From Hydrogenophilales bacterium (GTDB taxonomy: Bacteria > Pseudomonadota > Gammaproteobacteria > Burkholderiales > Thiobacillaceae), in assembly GCA_016703155.1 (NCBI GenBank), contig JADJCP010000002.1, forward strand, positions 310,001 through 374,000: a stretch of 64,000 nucleotides of DNA, in the 5' to 3' direction. Made by a program: the position numbers and the translations under genes. Positions within the stretch are counted from its first letter, which is position 1. Each line of letters begins with the position of its first letter. This document shows positions 35,230 through 48,902 of the stretch, piece by piece. The notes under the pieces were generated by a model, which worked only from the letters and a program-made list of their open reading frames with translations, did not search any database and was not told the DNA's origin.

Positions 35230-35529
35230 ATGAACATGGACTGGAACCAGAAGCCACAACGCGCACCCGGCATCGAAATGAACGAGGTGACCGACGGCTT
35301 CGTCGCCAGTCGCCAGGATGATGCGCGCATCCACTACCTGAACCCGAGCGCCGCCTTCATCCTGGAAATCTGCGACGGCGCTACCGCCGCCTCTGAATTA
35401 CCGGCGCTCCTCGCGGCAGCCTTCGATCTGGCGGCACCTCCGGTAGAGGATGTCGAACGCTGTCTCGCTGCCCTCATGAACGAGGGACTACTGGTCGATC
35501 TTGCGCCACCGACTTCTCGCACGCCTTGA
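35230..35529 (+). CDS. PqqD-like peptide-recognition (RRE) protein
   Basis: The 99-aa product resembles PqqD: EVTDGFVASRQDDARIHYLN, then PSAAFILEICDGATAASELP and a C-terminal winged helix segment with FLAAPPVEDVERCLAALMNE-type spacing (residues about 67-90). PqqD proteins bind leader peptides of ribosomally made, modified peptides. No radical SAM gene is present; the next gene encodes a short signal-bearing peptide and the flanks encode glycosyltransferases. Start MNMDW or MDW cannot be separated. Confidence 0.78.
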   Translation: MNMDWNQKPQRAPGIEMNEVTDGFVASRQDDARIHYLNPSAAFILEICDGATAASELPALLAAAFDLAAPPVEDVERCLAALMNEGLLVDLAPPTSRTP

Positions 35530-35644
35530 TATCGGGTATTGTTGGCGTATGGGTCAGGCGTCGATGCTGCGCGGTGCCGCCAGACCAGACTGGCCCGACA
35601 ACCTGTTGATATGCCCCGCCACACCTCAGCAAGGAGATAAAACG

Positions 35645-35923
35645 ATGGACAAGCAAAAGAACGAACGCCTCCTGCAACGCTTCGAGCCCGGTCGCCGCGA
35701 AGCCATGCGAAAAATCCTGGGGGGCGCGGCACTTTACTCTGCCCCCGTGGTGACGTCATTTTCCATGAACAGCCTCGGCGGCGAAGCGCAGGCGCAATCG
35801 TTCTGTGCCAACCAGACCGGCGGTTGCGCAACACCCGTACCCGCCTTGTCCGAAGAAAAGCAGGTTGGCCTGATGGCGCTCCTGGCGGCCGCCGGCGCAT
35901 ATCTGCTGCACCGCGGACGCTGA
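35645..35923 (+). CDS. 92-aa peptide with Tat-like signal and C-terminal membrane anchor
   Basis: The protein has three parts. Residues 1-50 form a leader with RFEPGRREAMRKILGGAALY and SFSMNSLGGEAQA, an RR-containing export-signal-like segment with a possible LGG or AQA cleavage. Residues 51-66 are a short core (QSFCANQTGGCATPVP) with two Cys and one N-x-T. Residues 67-92 (ALSEEKQVGLMALLAAAGAY plus LLHRGR) resemble an IPTL/PEP-CTERM-type tail: PxLS motif, helix, basic end. AAGGAG precedes the ATG. It is a plausible substrate for the adjacent PqqD-like protein and glycosyltransferases; function is unknown. Confidence 0.72.
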   Translation: MDKQKNERLLQRFEPGRREAMRKILGGAALYSAPVVTSFSMNSLGGEAQAQSFCANQTGGCATPVPALSEEKQVGLMALLAAAGAYLLHRGR

Positions 35924-35950
35924 TCCGGCGTACCCCTTGATGTCGCCGCG

Positions 35951-37066
35951 TTGAGCGAGGTACGGCTTTCCGCAGCGCTGATCGTCCGCGACGAGGAACG
36001 CTTCCTCGAAGGTTGCCTTAAATCCCTGTCGGGCCGGGTCGACGAAGTCGTCGTCGTCGACACCGGTTCCACGGATCGTTCCAAACAAATTGCCCGAGAT
36101 CTCGGCGCGCGCCTGTTCGACTATGCCTGGCAAAATGATTTCGCCTCGGCGCGCAACCATGCCATTGACCAGACCCAGGGCACCTGGATACTCTACATCG
36201 ACGCCGACGAGCGTCTGACTGAGTTCGACGGCGCCACAGTCGGCACACTCTTGAACGACCCCGGGCACATCTGCTACTCGGTGGGTTTTCGCCCGGCGGT
36301 AGGCTTCAGCCGATACCGCGAATACCGTCTCTTTCGAAAACATCCCGACCTGCGTTTTCGCGGCAGCGTCCATGAATCAGTGGTACCTGCGCTGGAGGAA
36401 CTCTGCGCCACTGGCCACTGGCATATCGGCCACAGCCCCGTGGCCATCGACCACCTCGGCTACGAAGGCGACCTGCGCCACAAACACGAGCGTAACCTGC
36501 CCTTGCTGCGTGCCCGGCTGGAACGCGACCCTTGGCACATCTACAGCTGGGACCAACTCGGCCTGACCTTGCTCGGCCTGGACGACGCGGTCGGCGCCGA
36601 GGCCACCTGGCGCCATGCCATCGAGATCATCCGCGCGCTGCCCAGGACCAGCGACGTCGAAAGCCTGCCCTACCAGCATCTTGCCGGCTTGCTCCTGGAC
36701 CAGAAGCGTGATGCCTCGGCACTACTCGACGAAGGCTGCCGGAGGTTTCCGAACAATCACTCGCTAACCTGGCTGCACGCCCGACACCTTGTCGAGACCG
36801 GACAATACGCCGCCGCCAAGCCGATCTTCGCACGCCTGACCGAGATCGATCCGGAACGACTCGATACCGGCAAGCTCGCCTTCGACACCGCCATTTTCGG
36901 TGCCCAGGCCCATGCCGCACTTGGCCTGTGCGCCTTCCATATGGCGGAATTCGCCGAGAGTGCCGTGCACTATGCCCGCGCCGCCGCGCTCGCTCCGGAC
37001 GATCTGGAAATACGTGCCAAACAGGCCTTCGCCGCCTTGCGGGCACGATCCCGACCCGTACCGTGA
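35951..37066 (+). CDS. Family 2 glycosyltransferase with TPR-like C-terminus
   Basis: The 371-aa protein starts with a GT2 domain (SAALIVRDEERFLEGCLKSL, VVVVDTGSTDRS, YIDADERL with the DXD) and continues into helical TPR-like repeats from about residue 190. Similar proteins transfer sugars in small-protein or cell-surface pathways. A TTG at 35951 is the only start near the 5' end; there is no ATG before the domain. It starts about 30 bases after the 92-aa gene and overlaps the next gene by four bases (GTGA). Confidence 0.8.
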   Translation: MSEVRLSAALIVRDEERFLEGCLKSLSGRVDEVVVVDTGSTDRSKQIARDLGARLFDYAWQNDFASARNHAIDQTQGTWILYIDADERLTEFDGATVGTLLNDPGHICYSVGFRPAVGFSRYREYRLFRKHPDLRFRGSVHESVVPALEELCATGHWHIGHSPVAIDHLGYEGDLRHKHERNLPLLRARLERDPWHIYSWDQLGLTLLGLDDAVGAEATWRHAIEIIRALPRTSDVESLPYQHLAGLLLDQKRDASALLDEGCRRFPNNHSLTWLHARHLVETGQYAAAKPIFARLTEIDPERLDTGKLAFDTAIFGAQAHAALGLCAFHMAEFAESAVHYARAAALAPDDLEIRAKQAFAALRARSRPVP

Positions 37067-38382
37067 CCGCCCCCCCGCCGGGGCGCCCGTCCCTGCTTTT
37101 CCTGACGCCCATTCTTCCGGCTGAAACCGGCAACGGCCTGGCCATGCGCGCGGGAGTGTTTCTGGATGCCTTGGCCCGGGACTATGACGTCACCTTGCTG
37201 ATCATTCCTCTGGCGGGCCAGGCATCCCGTATCACACCCTTCGTGACGCAGCGGACCCAGCGAATTGTGACCCTCGACATCCAGGCCAACCTGGATCCTC
37301 TCTGGGCACTCTGCGAGCGGCTGATCGACCCGGAAAAAAGAGCGGACGCGCTTGTGGCTTACCCGCGCCCGGCGTTATGTCGCTATGCCACCACGCCGAG
37401 TCTGCTCGCCGCGCGACAAGCCTTGGAAGGTCAGTCTTTCCAGCGCATCCATGTCATGCGTAGCTACTTGGCGGCCTACGCTGCGCCCTTTCTGCGTACG
37501 GACATGGGGACTCGATTACCGCTCTCCAGCATAGACATGGACGACGACGAGTGCGTACCCCAGCGACGCATCGCTGAGCTCTGCAGTGCCAACAACCAGA
37601 CTGGCGATGCGCGCTTCGCCGCTGCGGAGGCCATCAAGTACACTCGCTACGAAGCGGAGTGGTTGCCCCGATTCCAGACCATCATCACCTGCGCGACGCC
37701 ACATGCCGAGAAAATCGCGGCGCAATATCCGGCCTGGCGAAGTGCGGTCGTGCCGAATACCGTGAACGCGCCGTCGACAACCAGCGCGCGCTTGCTGCCA
37801 TTCGGCAAGCACATTCTGTTTGTCGGAAATCTGTCTTACCTGCCCAATGTCGACGGCATACGCCATTTTGTCGCGGAAATACTGCCACGGCTGCGCGCGT
37901 GTCTGGGCAAGGGCGTAACCCTGAGAATCGCTGGCAGCGCGCCTACGGAAGAAATCGCCGGGTTAGTCACCCTGAGCGGCATTGAGTTGATCGCCAATCC
38001 AGCCGACATGGCCCGCCACTATCGCTGGGCCGATCTTGCCGTGATCCCGCTCAGGGCGGGCGGCGGCACCCGGATCAAACTGCTGGAAGCCTTCGCCCAC
38101 GGCGTTCCGGTGGTGTCCACCCATGTCGGCGCCGAAGGCATCGCCGTAAAAGATCGCCAGCACCTGCTCCTCGCCGACACACCCGAGGCGTTCGCCAGTG
38201 CCTGCGCTGCAATTCTCGACGATGCATCCTTGGCCAGACGCCTAAAGAAATGTGCCCGGCGCCTTGTCGAGGAGCACTACTCGCATGCGGTCGGGGTTAA
38301 CCGCATACGCGCGGCCTTGGCCCCCGAGTCTGTGGAGTCCGGAAACTGCGGGCCGCATCCAGCCGATGCACCGAACGAGTGA
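37063..38382 (+). CDS. Glycosyltransferase (GT4/GT1-like)
   Basis: From GTG 37063 the product is 439 aa: N-terminal LLFLTPILPAETGNGLAMRA, a central linker, and a C-terminal nucleotide-sugar domain with ILFVGNLSYLPNVDGIRHFV, RIAGSAPTEEI and PLRAGGGTRIKLLEAFAHGV, the family GT4 ending. The start overlaps the preceding stop (GTGA), indicating coupling; a frame open to 36928 lies inside the neighbour. It is the last plus-strand gene of the cluster. Confidence 0.82.
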   Translation: MTAPPPGRPSLLFLTPILPAETGNGLAMRAGVFLDALARDYDVTLLIIPLAGQASRITPFVTQRTQRIVTLDIQANLDPLWALCERLIDPEKRADALVAYPRPALCRYATTPSLLAARQALEGQSFQRIHVMRSYLAAYAAPFLRTDMGTRLPLSSIDMDDDECVPQRRIAELCSANNQTGDARFAAAEAIKYTRYEAEWLPRFQTIITCATPHAEKIAAQYPAWRSAVVPNTVNAPSTTSARLLPFGKHILFVGNLSYLPNVDGIRHFVAEILPRLRACLGKGVTLRIAGSAPTEEIAGLVTLSGIELIANPADMARHYRWADLAVIPLRAGGGTRIKLLEAFAHGVPVVSTHVGAEGIAVKDRQHLLLADTPEAFASACAAILDDASLARRLKKCARRLVEEHYSHAVGVNRIRAALAPESVESGNCGPHPADAPNE

Positions 38383-38406
38383 ATGGCGCATCGCGGCGAA
38401 TCGGAG

Positions 38407-39291
38407 TCAGCCCGCCAACCGCTTCCGCACGCAATCGCATAAACGCACGAATGGATGTGTTCGCTGAAGGGTCAACAAATCCCGGAATGCTTCGCGATAG
38501 GGCTCGGTTTTCCATACGCGATAGGCACTATAAGCCGTCGAGTCGGAAGCAAGTCGCAAGATATGGCCCGCCAGGGATTTGGGATCGGCAAAATCGCGGG
38601 TATCGATGAAACACTGCTTTCCTGGCGCGAAGGCATCGATATTCGGGGCACCGAGATAGACCGGTACTGACCCCGCGATGAGCGGGTCATAGAACTTCTC
38701 GGTGACATAGTCCCGGCCACAGGCATTTTCAAAGGCCAGCGTAAACTTGTATCGGGAAATGGTTTCAAGTTTCGATATCGCGCCAAGATCCCGTGGCAGC
38801 AGCTTGTTGCGCAGGTACTTGCCATAGGAGTCGATCGGTAACCAGCGTGCCAATTCCTTGAAATACTCCTGCCGCCCGCTACGGTTGCAATCACTGGAAA
38901 TAAACGCTGCCACCAACGCGTTCGGCATTCCTGAGTGCACCGGCGTCCGAAAACTCTTGTCAAATCCACTGTCGACATAGATTACCGGGATATCGGCATC
39001 GAGGTGGTAAGTCATGGTGACATCGAAGTGCCCCATGAAATCTCCGTCGCGCAGCAACGGGTAGTTCTCTTCGCACTCCATCGACCATGCGACCCATATT
39101 TGCCCATGCGGCTTCTTCGGCATGTTAGCGCCGATTCCGTAGCGCCATTCGGGAATGTGGAAAACAACGGCATCCGCCTCCGCAAAACGCCAGCGGTTCG
39201 TCGTCAGATGAAAATCGTCGGCAAGGCCCTCTGGAATCTCCAGTGGTGCCCCCCACAGGGTGTCGAAGAACAAGATGCAACGCGTATTCAT
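38407..39291 (-). CDS. Alpha-1,3-fucosyltransferase-like glycosyltransferase (GT10)
   Basis: The 294-aa protein has the GT10 core YKFTLAFENACGRDYVTEKF followed by YDPLIAGSVPVYLGAPNI, which in family enzymes binds GDP-fucose. The N-terminus lacks a signal or membrane anchor, so it acts in the cytoplasm. It is convergent with the GT4 gene. ATG 39291 is preferred (AGGAT upstream) over the frame to 39309. Its fucose specificity is inferred from the family only. Confidence 0.86.
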   Translation of the reverse strand: MNTRCILFFDTLWGAPLEIPEGLADDFHLTTNRWRFAEADAVVFHIPEWRYGIGANMPKKPHGQIWVAWSMECEENYPLLRDGDFMGHFDVTMTYHLDADIPVIYVDSGFDKSFRTPVHSGMPNALVAAFISSDCNRSGRQEYFKELARWLPIDSYGKYLRNKLLPRDLGAISKLETISRYKFTLAFENACGRDYVTEKFYDPLIAGSVPVYLGAPNIDAFAPGKQCFIDTRDFADPKSLAGHILRLASDSTAYSAYRVWKTEPYREAFRDLLTLQRTHPFVRLCDCVRKRLAG

Positions 39292-39392
39292 CGTGACATC
39301 CTGTCTCAAACAGAACGATATGTGAAGACCGACCCCGACCCGGCTACATCACGCCAAAACTGCTGGATAGCCCGCCACCCGGGCAGGCCATC

Positions 39393-40499
39393 TCACTCGC
39401 GATAGAGCCAAACCGCGAACACAGCCAGGAACCAGATCAACGCGACCAGGCCAGGCATACCCGCGCATTGATAGCCAAGCAAGGGCAGCAACGCCGCGGT
39501 CAGAAACAACAGCGCGCGAATGCCACCGAACCGGCCAAGCGGAATACGCGCGGCTTCGTGCCGCGCGGTGACCGCACCAGCGAGCACCCAGACAGGCGCA
39601 AGTTGCCCCGCCGCGCCGCTGACCAAGGGGAACAGGAAGCCCGGTAGAAACAGGCCCAATGGGCTCGTCAGTGTCGCCGGTTCAAGAACGGCGGCCAGCA
39701 GGGCGCAGACAAAACCGAGCAGCGCGGCCATCAGGACCGGTGCCTGGCCATGCACGGCAAACAGCGCTCGACTATGGCTACGACCCCATGCCAGCCCCAG
39801 CTTGGCCAGAGGCAGCAGCCACAGCGTCAAACCAAGACCTGCCAGCCAGTTCAGACTCATCGCCTTGCCCAGCGCCAGGAGGAGACTGCCGGCCAGCGCC
39901 CACTTGAGGTCGTCGCGCAAGCGCCGTCCGACTTCGGGGTCCGGCCGGTTGGTCACGGTGGGCATCAGTACCTGGAGTGTGCCGATGGCCGTCAGGCCAA
40001 CAAAGCCATAAAGGTTCACATGCAGATGAAACGCACGCAGGGCGCTATGCCATTGCGGCAGCCAGGGCAAGAGCGCCGCAGCCACCATGCCGGCGGCAAG
40101 GCAAAACATCGCGGCCACATACCAGGCCAGGCCGGGATGCGGCTTGCCCAGGGCATCGCGCCACTTGCGCCGCATCCAGAGCAGCATGGCGACGGCTCCC
40201 GCAAGGACCAGCAGCGCCGCCAGGCTCAGCGCGTGCGCATGTACTAATCCGGCGAACACGGCGATGGCCAGTGTCCCGGCGACCAGCATCAGCCAGGGCA
40301 AGCGCCCTATCCATTTTCCAGGTCCCCGGCTACGGGTCAGCACCGGCGCGAAATGCTGCATGGCGGCCGTGATCAGGCTCACCACCCCAACGGCCAGCAC
40401 CAGATGCGCCCAGAAGGCAGGCGGCAGCATCGACATTTTGGGCAGGGCAACCCCGGCGACAAACAGTGCCAGCGTCGCGGCGAGCAGGAAAATCAGCAT
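39393..40499 (-). CDS. Polytopic membrane protein, heme-copper-oxidase-like or NnrS-like (uncertain)
   Basis: The 368-aa protein has about eleven hydrophobic helices with conserved His in AFWAHL, QHFAPV, HAHALSLAAL and HLHVNLYGFVGLTAIGTLQV near residue 180. The latter resembles segments of heme-binding quinol/NO-related membrane proteins, but I cannot assign a family with confidence. A TTGAC-N4-ATCAG box upstream suggests Fnr/Dnr-type control. ATG 40499 is the first conventional start; the frame is open upstream to about 40610 with TTG and CTG codons, so the N-terminus is uncertain. Confidence 0.55.
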   Translation of the reverse strand: MLIFLLAATLALFVAGVALPKMSMLPPAFWAHLVLAVGVVSLITAAMQHFAPVLTRSRGPGKWIGRLPWLMLVAGTLAIAVFAGLVHAHALSLAALLVLAGAVAMLLWMRRKWRDALGKPHPGLAWYVAAMFCLAAGMVAAALLPWLPQWHSALRAFHLHVNLYGFVGLTAIGTLQVLMPTVTNRPDPEVGRRLRDDLKWALAGSLLLALGKAMSLNWLAGLGLTLWLLPLAKLGLAWGRSHSRALFAVHGQAPVLMAALLGFVCALLAAVLEPATLTSPLGLFLPGFLFPLVSGAAGQLAPVWVLAGAVTARHEAARIPLGRFGGIRALLFLTAALLPLLGYQCAGMPGLVALIWFLAVFAVWLYRE

Positions 40500-40643
40500 C
40501 CGGATGCCGTGCCGCGAGGTTGCGCCCAGACCGCCACGCCGGCCTGCGACCAAGATGCCAGAGGGTAGACCAGCCAGCAGACCACGTTTCGGACCCGACT
40601 CAATGCGCAGATGTCATGATCGGACACCTCAGGCCTCGCCGCC

Positions 40644-40657
40644 TTGACCGTTATCAG
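40644..40657. promoter_or_regulatory. Fnr/Dnr-like box upstream of membrane protein gene
   Basis: TTGACCGTTATCAG has one mismatch to TTGAY-N4-RTCAA. It lies 145 bases before ATG 40499, in a 238-base gap holding no supported gene. A degraded REP-like string TGTAGGAGCGCTTAATCGCT follows at about 40668-40687. Confidence 0.4.
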
Positions 40658-40737
40658 CCGGATTGGTGTAGGAGCGCTTAATCGCTGGGCAATACCGCCC
40701 ACCACGATAATGCTCCCGAACAGCGCGATCGCGCCGG

Positions 40738-41753
40738 CTAAGTCCAGATGCCACGCGGCGGTTCATAGCGATTGATCACCTGGACATACCCCGAGCGCTC
40801 CAGCGCCGCCGGGTCCGGCAGGTTTTTCTGACTCATGCTGCCTTTCAACTGACGCACCGACTCATATTCATGCATTTCCATCCAGGCCCGCATATTGCCA
40901 AGGATCTCTCGCCGAGATACTCCGGCCCGCGGCTCAGCAGGCAACTGCACAGGTGCACCACATCGGCGCCGGCCAGCAACATCTTCATCGCCTCTTCATG
41001 ACCATGCACGCCGCCTGTCCCGGCCAGACTGAGATTGACCCGGCCATGCAGGATCGCCAGCCAGCGAATGCGCAGCAAGGCCTCGTCGGGACTGGAGAGA
41101 TGCAGACCGTGGACAAGCTCGCGTGTTTCCAGATCAATGTCCGGCTGATAGAAACGGTTGAAAACGGACAGGCCACGCGCGCCTGCCAGCTCAAGTTGCT
41201 TGGCGAAATGCGGCAGCGACGAAAAATAGGGCGATAGCTTCATGACGATGGGCACGGACACGGCCTGTCGCAGTTCGAATAGCAGGTCCAGATAACGCGC
41301 CTCCACCGACTCGCCGGTTGCCGTCATGTCGGCGGCGACGTGGTAGATATTCAACTCCAATGCGTCCGCGCCAGCGGCCTGCAGAGACTTGCCGAGTTCG
41401 AGCCAGCCGGAGCGGGTAACCCCATTCAGACTGGCGACGACGGGGATGCTCAAGCGTTCCTTGAGGCGGCGCAATTGTTCGATATAGCGCTCCTGACCCC
41501 CCTGGAAGGTACCGTGGTCGGGCAGGTAGCTGTCGGCCTCGCCATGACCCAGGTCGGCGTGCAGCATGAAGCGGTCGAGCATGGCATCTTCGGCGGCGAG
41601 TTCTTCCTCGAACAGCGAATACATGACCAGCGCCGAGGCTCCAGCGTCCTCAAGACGCAGCGCGGTATCGAGGTTCCTGGACAGCGGTGAGGCCGAAGGC
41701 ACCAAGGGGTTCTTGAGCTTGAGGCCGAGGTAGTCGGTGGTGAGATCGATCAT
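40738..41753 (-). pseudogene. Dihydroorotate dehydrogenase-like protein, frameshifted near the C-terminus
   Basis: The TIM-barrel protein opens MIDLTTDYLGLKLKNPLVPS and carries FMN-type motifs such as VASLNGVTRSGW, ALELNIYHVAAD and SLAGTGGVHGHEEAMKMLLA. It is the DHOD-like protein usually found next to nifJ; its reaction is not established. After SRGPEYLGE a doubled CT on the plus strand (40905-40910) shifts the frame to a false stop at 40845. The alternative frame continues ILGNMRAWMEMHEYESVRQL and ends RYEPPRGIWT at 40738. The intact length would be about 338 aa. Its ATG follows the nifJ TGA by one base. Confidence 0.82.
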
Positions 41754-41754
41754 G

Positions 41755-45351
<3,597 letters not shown>

Positions 45352-45496
45352 GATGTGGTCGCCTCTCTATCAGCACCTACTTATGTTAGTCGAGATTCGT
45401 GACCACGCTACAGCGCCACATCCAACCGTCACGGAGGCGGCATCGAAACGCCTGGATTATCGGAGTGCCCGCGGACGCAACGCAGCCAGCCCCAGG

Positions 45497-45937
45497 TTAT
45501 GCGCCCAGACGCTGCTTGACCCACTCCACTACCGGATGCAGGCGTGGAGGCAGCATGCGCATCGCCTTGTCCAGATCGACCCAGCGCCATTCTTCATGCT
45601 CGGGGCGGCCCAGTTCGGGCGACACGGGCAGGATGATATGCAAGCGCTCGGTGCTGGCAAGGTAATAGCGAGCGACCTTTTTTCGGCTGCCGTATGGCTC
45701 GGTTTCGATGTAATCCTCGCCCCAGTCGAAGCGCAGATCGCTCAGGTCGGCCTCTTCCAGCGTTTCGCGTATGGCGGCCTGAAGCGGAGTTTCCCCGGCT
45801 TCGACCCCTCCCTTGGGGAAGTCCCAATTCTGGAACGAGCGCAACAACAGTAGACGCCAAGCCGTGGCATCACGGCGCACCGGAACGACTCCGGCGGAGA
45901 ACGGATGGCGGTAGTGGGTATGCGGGCGATCTGACAT
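45497..45937 (-). CDS. NUDIX hydrolase
   Basis: The 146-aa protein has a complete Nudix box, GGVEAGETPLQAAIRETLEE, starting near residue 43. The N-terminal SAGVVPVRRD and short length resemble diadenosine tetraphosphatase-type or general NUDIX enzymes, which hydrolyse nucleoside diphosphates linked to other groups. The substrate cannot be determined. It stands alone between nifJ and the GGDEF-EAL gene. Confidence 0.85.
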   Translation of the reverse strand: MSDRPHTHYRHPFSAGVVPVRRDATAWRLLLLRSFQNWDFPKGGVEAGETPLQAAIRETLEEADLSDLRFDWGEDYIETEPYGSRKKVARYYLASTERLHIILPVSPELGRPEHEEWRWVDLDKAMRMLPPRLHPVVEWVKQRLGA

Positions 45938-45982
45938 GGCGCGTCATGATAACTCCATGGCGCGCTTTCGCGTCGCTCGACT

Positions 45983-48902
45983 TCAGGCGTGCTCGCCCAC
46001 CAACCTCAATTGCCTGAACGCCGGGAAGCGTTGCTCGAATTCAGGGGCCGGCACCGGCGGCGAATAAAAATAGCCTTGGGCCAGATAGCCGTAGTCACCG
46101 ACAATACGCCTCAGCACCTCCAGCTGGGCCGCTGTTTCGACGCCTTCAGCGACCACATCGAGGCCCAGACTGCGCGCCAGGCTGACGATGGCCTCGGCCA
46201 CCGAGACATCGTCGGAGGCTTCGTCCAGGCCATCGATGAAGGATTTATCGATCTTCAGGACATCCACCGAGAAGCGCTTCAGGTAGGCCAGCGAGGAATA
46301 CCCCGTGCCGAAATCGTCGATGGCCAGCTTGCAGCCCAGCTGTTTCAGTCCGGCCAGCACGGACTGCCCCCGGGCGACATCTTCCATGATGACGCTTTCG
46401 GTAATTTCCAGTTCGAGGGCCGAGCCGGGCAGGTTGAACTCATGCAGGACCGTGGCGACCCGCTCCACCAGGCCTTCATGCTTGAACTGCGCGGCGGAGA
46501 GGTTGACGGCGATCCGGAAGTCCGGGGCGAGACGTTCACGCCAGGCGAGACACTGCCGGCAGGCCTGCCAGAGAGCGAAATCCCCCAGCGACGCAATCAG
46601 GCCGGTGCGTTCGGCTATGGGGATAAAGCGGCTCGGCGGTACCCAGCCAAGTTCCCTGGAATGCCAGCGCATCAAGGCCTCGGCCGACACGGCACGGCCG
46701 TCGCTGCTCACCTGGGGCTGGTAATACATGGCCAGTTCGCCGGCCTCGATGGCCTGACGCAAGCCACTCTCGATGCGCATGGCGTCGACCACGCCATCCG
46801 CCATATCGCTGGTAAAGAACTGGTAGTTGTTGCGGCCGCGCTCCTTGGCGCGATACATGGCGACATCGGCGTTCTTCAGCAGGGCATCGGCGCTGTCGCC
46901 GTCGCCGGGCCAGAAGGTCACGCCCAGGCTGGCGCCACCCGTGATGTCCAGGCCCTGAACCCGGTACGAACGGGCCAGGGCTTCGACGACGTGAGCGGCG
47001 ACTTTCGCGGCATCCTCGGGTCCTTGGATACGCGTCAGGATCAGGGCAAATTCGTCGCCGCCGATGCGTGCCACGGTATCGACTTCGCGCACCGATGCTT
47101 TCAGCCGTTTCGCCACCTCAACCAGCAGATCGTCGCCCGCGGCATGACCCAGGGTATCGTTCACCGTCTTGAAATTATCGAGGTCGGCGAGGAGCAAGGC
47201 GAAGTGATCCTTGTCGCGACGCGCCTGAACCAAGGCCTGGTTGAGACGATCCTGGAACAGAACACGATTCGGCAGCCCCGTCAGCGTGTCGTAATAGGGC
47301 CAGGTTGGCCAGCCGCTCCCGGGTATAGACCAGTTCGGAAATATCCGAGGCGATGCCGACGTAAAGCATGTCGCCCTGCTCGGTACGCACGGCATCGATG
47401 TTGGCCCACTGGATATAGCGCTCACCGTTCTTGCGGCGATTCATCAGCTCTCCCTGCCAGCGCCCGTTCAGGATCAAGGCAGCCCACATCTCCCGATAGA
47501 ACGTCTTGTCTTGCAGGCCCGACCGCAGGATGCGCGGGTTCGCGCCGATCAATTCTTCGGGCGCGTAACCGGTCATTCGGCAGTAGGCGGGATTGACCCG
47601 GACGATCATGCCCTGGGCATCGGTGATGATGATGCCTTGTTGGCTGCTGTCGAAGACCGTGCCAGCCAGGCGCAGATCTTTTTCTTCCTGAAGGCGCCGG
47701 GTGATATCTTGCAGCACCGTGACCATGCCGGGCTTCGAGGCCGTTTCGAGTGGCGCGGAACTGTACTCCACCGGAACGATGCCGCCATCGGCGCGGCGTA
47801 GATGTTGTAGCCCGTGCCGAGCCTCCCCCCGAGCCGAGGCCAGAGCGATCTGGCACGCCTTGGCCTGGACCGCCGTGCCATCGGCGGCAATCTCGACGCA
47901 GTGGGTATTCAAGGGCCTGCCGATCAGTTCGCCGGGCCTGTAGCCGAGGAGTTTCTCACCCAGCGGGTTGGCGAACACCACCCGGTTCTGGCTGTCCGTT
48001 GCCAGAACGCCGACATCCACCGTATCGGTGAGGCTCTTCAAAAAATCGCCCTGTTCGCCGAGACGCCGCAGACTGTCGAGATAGCGGCTGACCATCAGGG
48101 CCAGGCCAAGCAAGAGGATGACCACGCTGACGAACAAGCCGCGCCGATACCAGGAGGCGCGTTCTTGTTCGCTCAACAACAAGGCATGATTCGCCTCGGC
48201 GAGACGCGCCAGGCTGCCGCGTGCGTCCCCATGGACCAGCGCGGCCATATCCTTCGCCAAAGCCGGCGCGTGGGTCAGGATGATGCCGACGTGACGTTCC
48301 AGCCTGAGAAATTCGCTACGCACCGAGTCCGGATAGACGGCAATTCTCGGTTGTATCGCCGCGATTTGCGCGACGATCTCGCCATGCCGATCCGCCGTGG
48401 ATCCCAGCGACTGGAGGAACAAGTCGGTATTGAGTGTCGCCAGACTTTCATGAATGTCGCCCTGCCCGCGGTAGTCGTGCAGTTTCCGGACGAAGGTGGG
48501 CAAATCACTCTGGAAATAACGCAGCGAGTTGCGCACCACGGAATTATGCCGCTTGAAATCTTCCCAGTGACGTTGACGCCCCCTGGCCGGCCCGGAAGAT
48601 AGGCCTTGAACGGTGCCGAAAGGCGCGAATCCGCCGATCCGCGCCGCCACGGTCGCATTGATCCCGACAATACGTTGTTGCCAGGCATTCGCCTCGTCGT
48701 AATTCGAGGTCACGCCATGGCGCAAGCCGATGACCAGTTCGCGAAAACGCCCCTCGGCGGCCTGCAAGGCTTCGATGTGGCCACGCAACACTTCGTGCGT
48801 TTCCACCTTGCCGCTCCACCCGGGTAAAGCGATCGCCAGCAACAAGCCGAGCGCCACGCTGATCAGGATCAAGCCAACGTTGCGGCGACGGAACCAAGTC
48901 AT
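45983..48902 (-). pseudogene. Membrane PAS-GGDEF-EAL cyclic-di-GMP protein, frameshifted before GGDEF
   Basis: The N-terminal part has a membrane helix (residues about 11-28), a helical periplasmic domain of about 220 residues (DAHL-like), a second helix (FVSVVILLLGLALMVSRY), and two PAS domains with a PAC segment. The frame breaks after RERLANLA: an extra base in the GGGCC run at 47297-47302 separates it from YDTLTGLPNRVLFQDRLNQA, the diguanylate cyclase with GGDEF, and an EAL domain (EALMRW, DDFGTGYSSL). Removing it would give about 972 aa. Both active motifs look intact. The gene start overlaps the di-heme peroxidase stop (ATGA). Confidence 0.85.

Noticed and set aside
35809..35817. N-Q-T sequon in the 92-aa peptide core as proof of N-glycosylation
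   Set aside because: A single sequon occurs easily by chance and no oligosaccharyltransferase gene is visible; mentioned only as compatible with the glycosyltransferase context.
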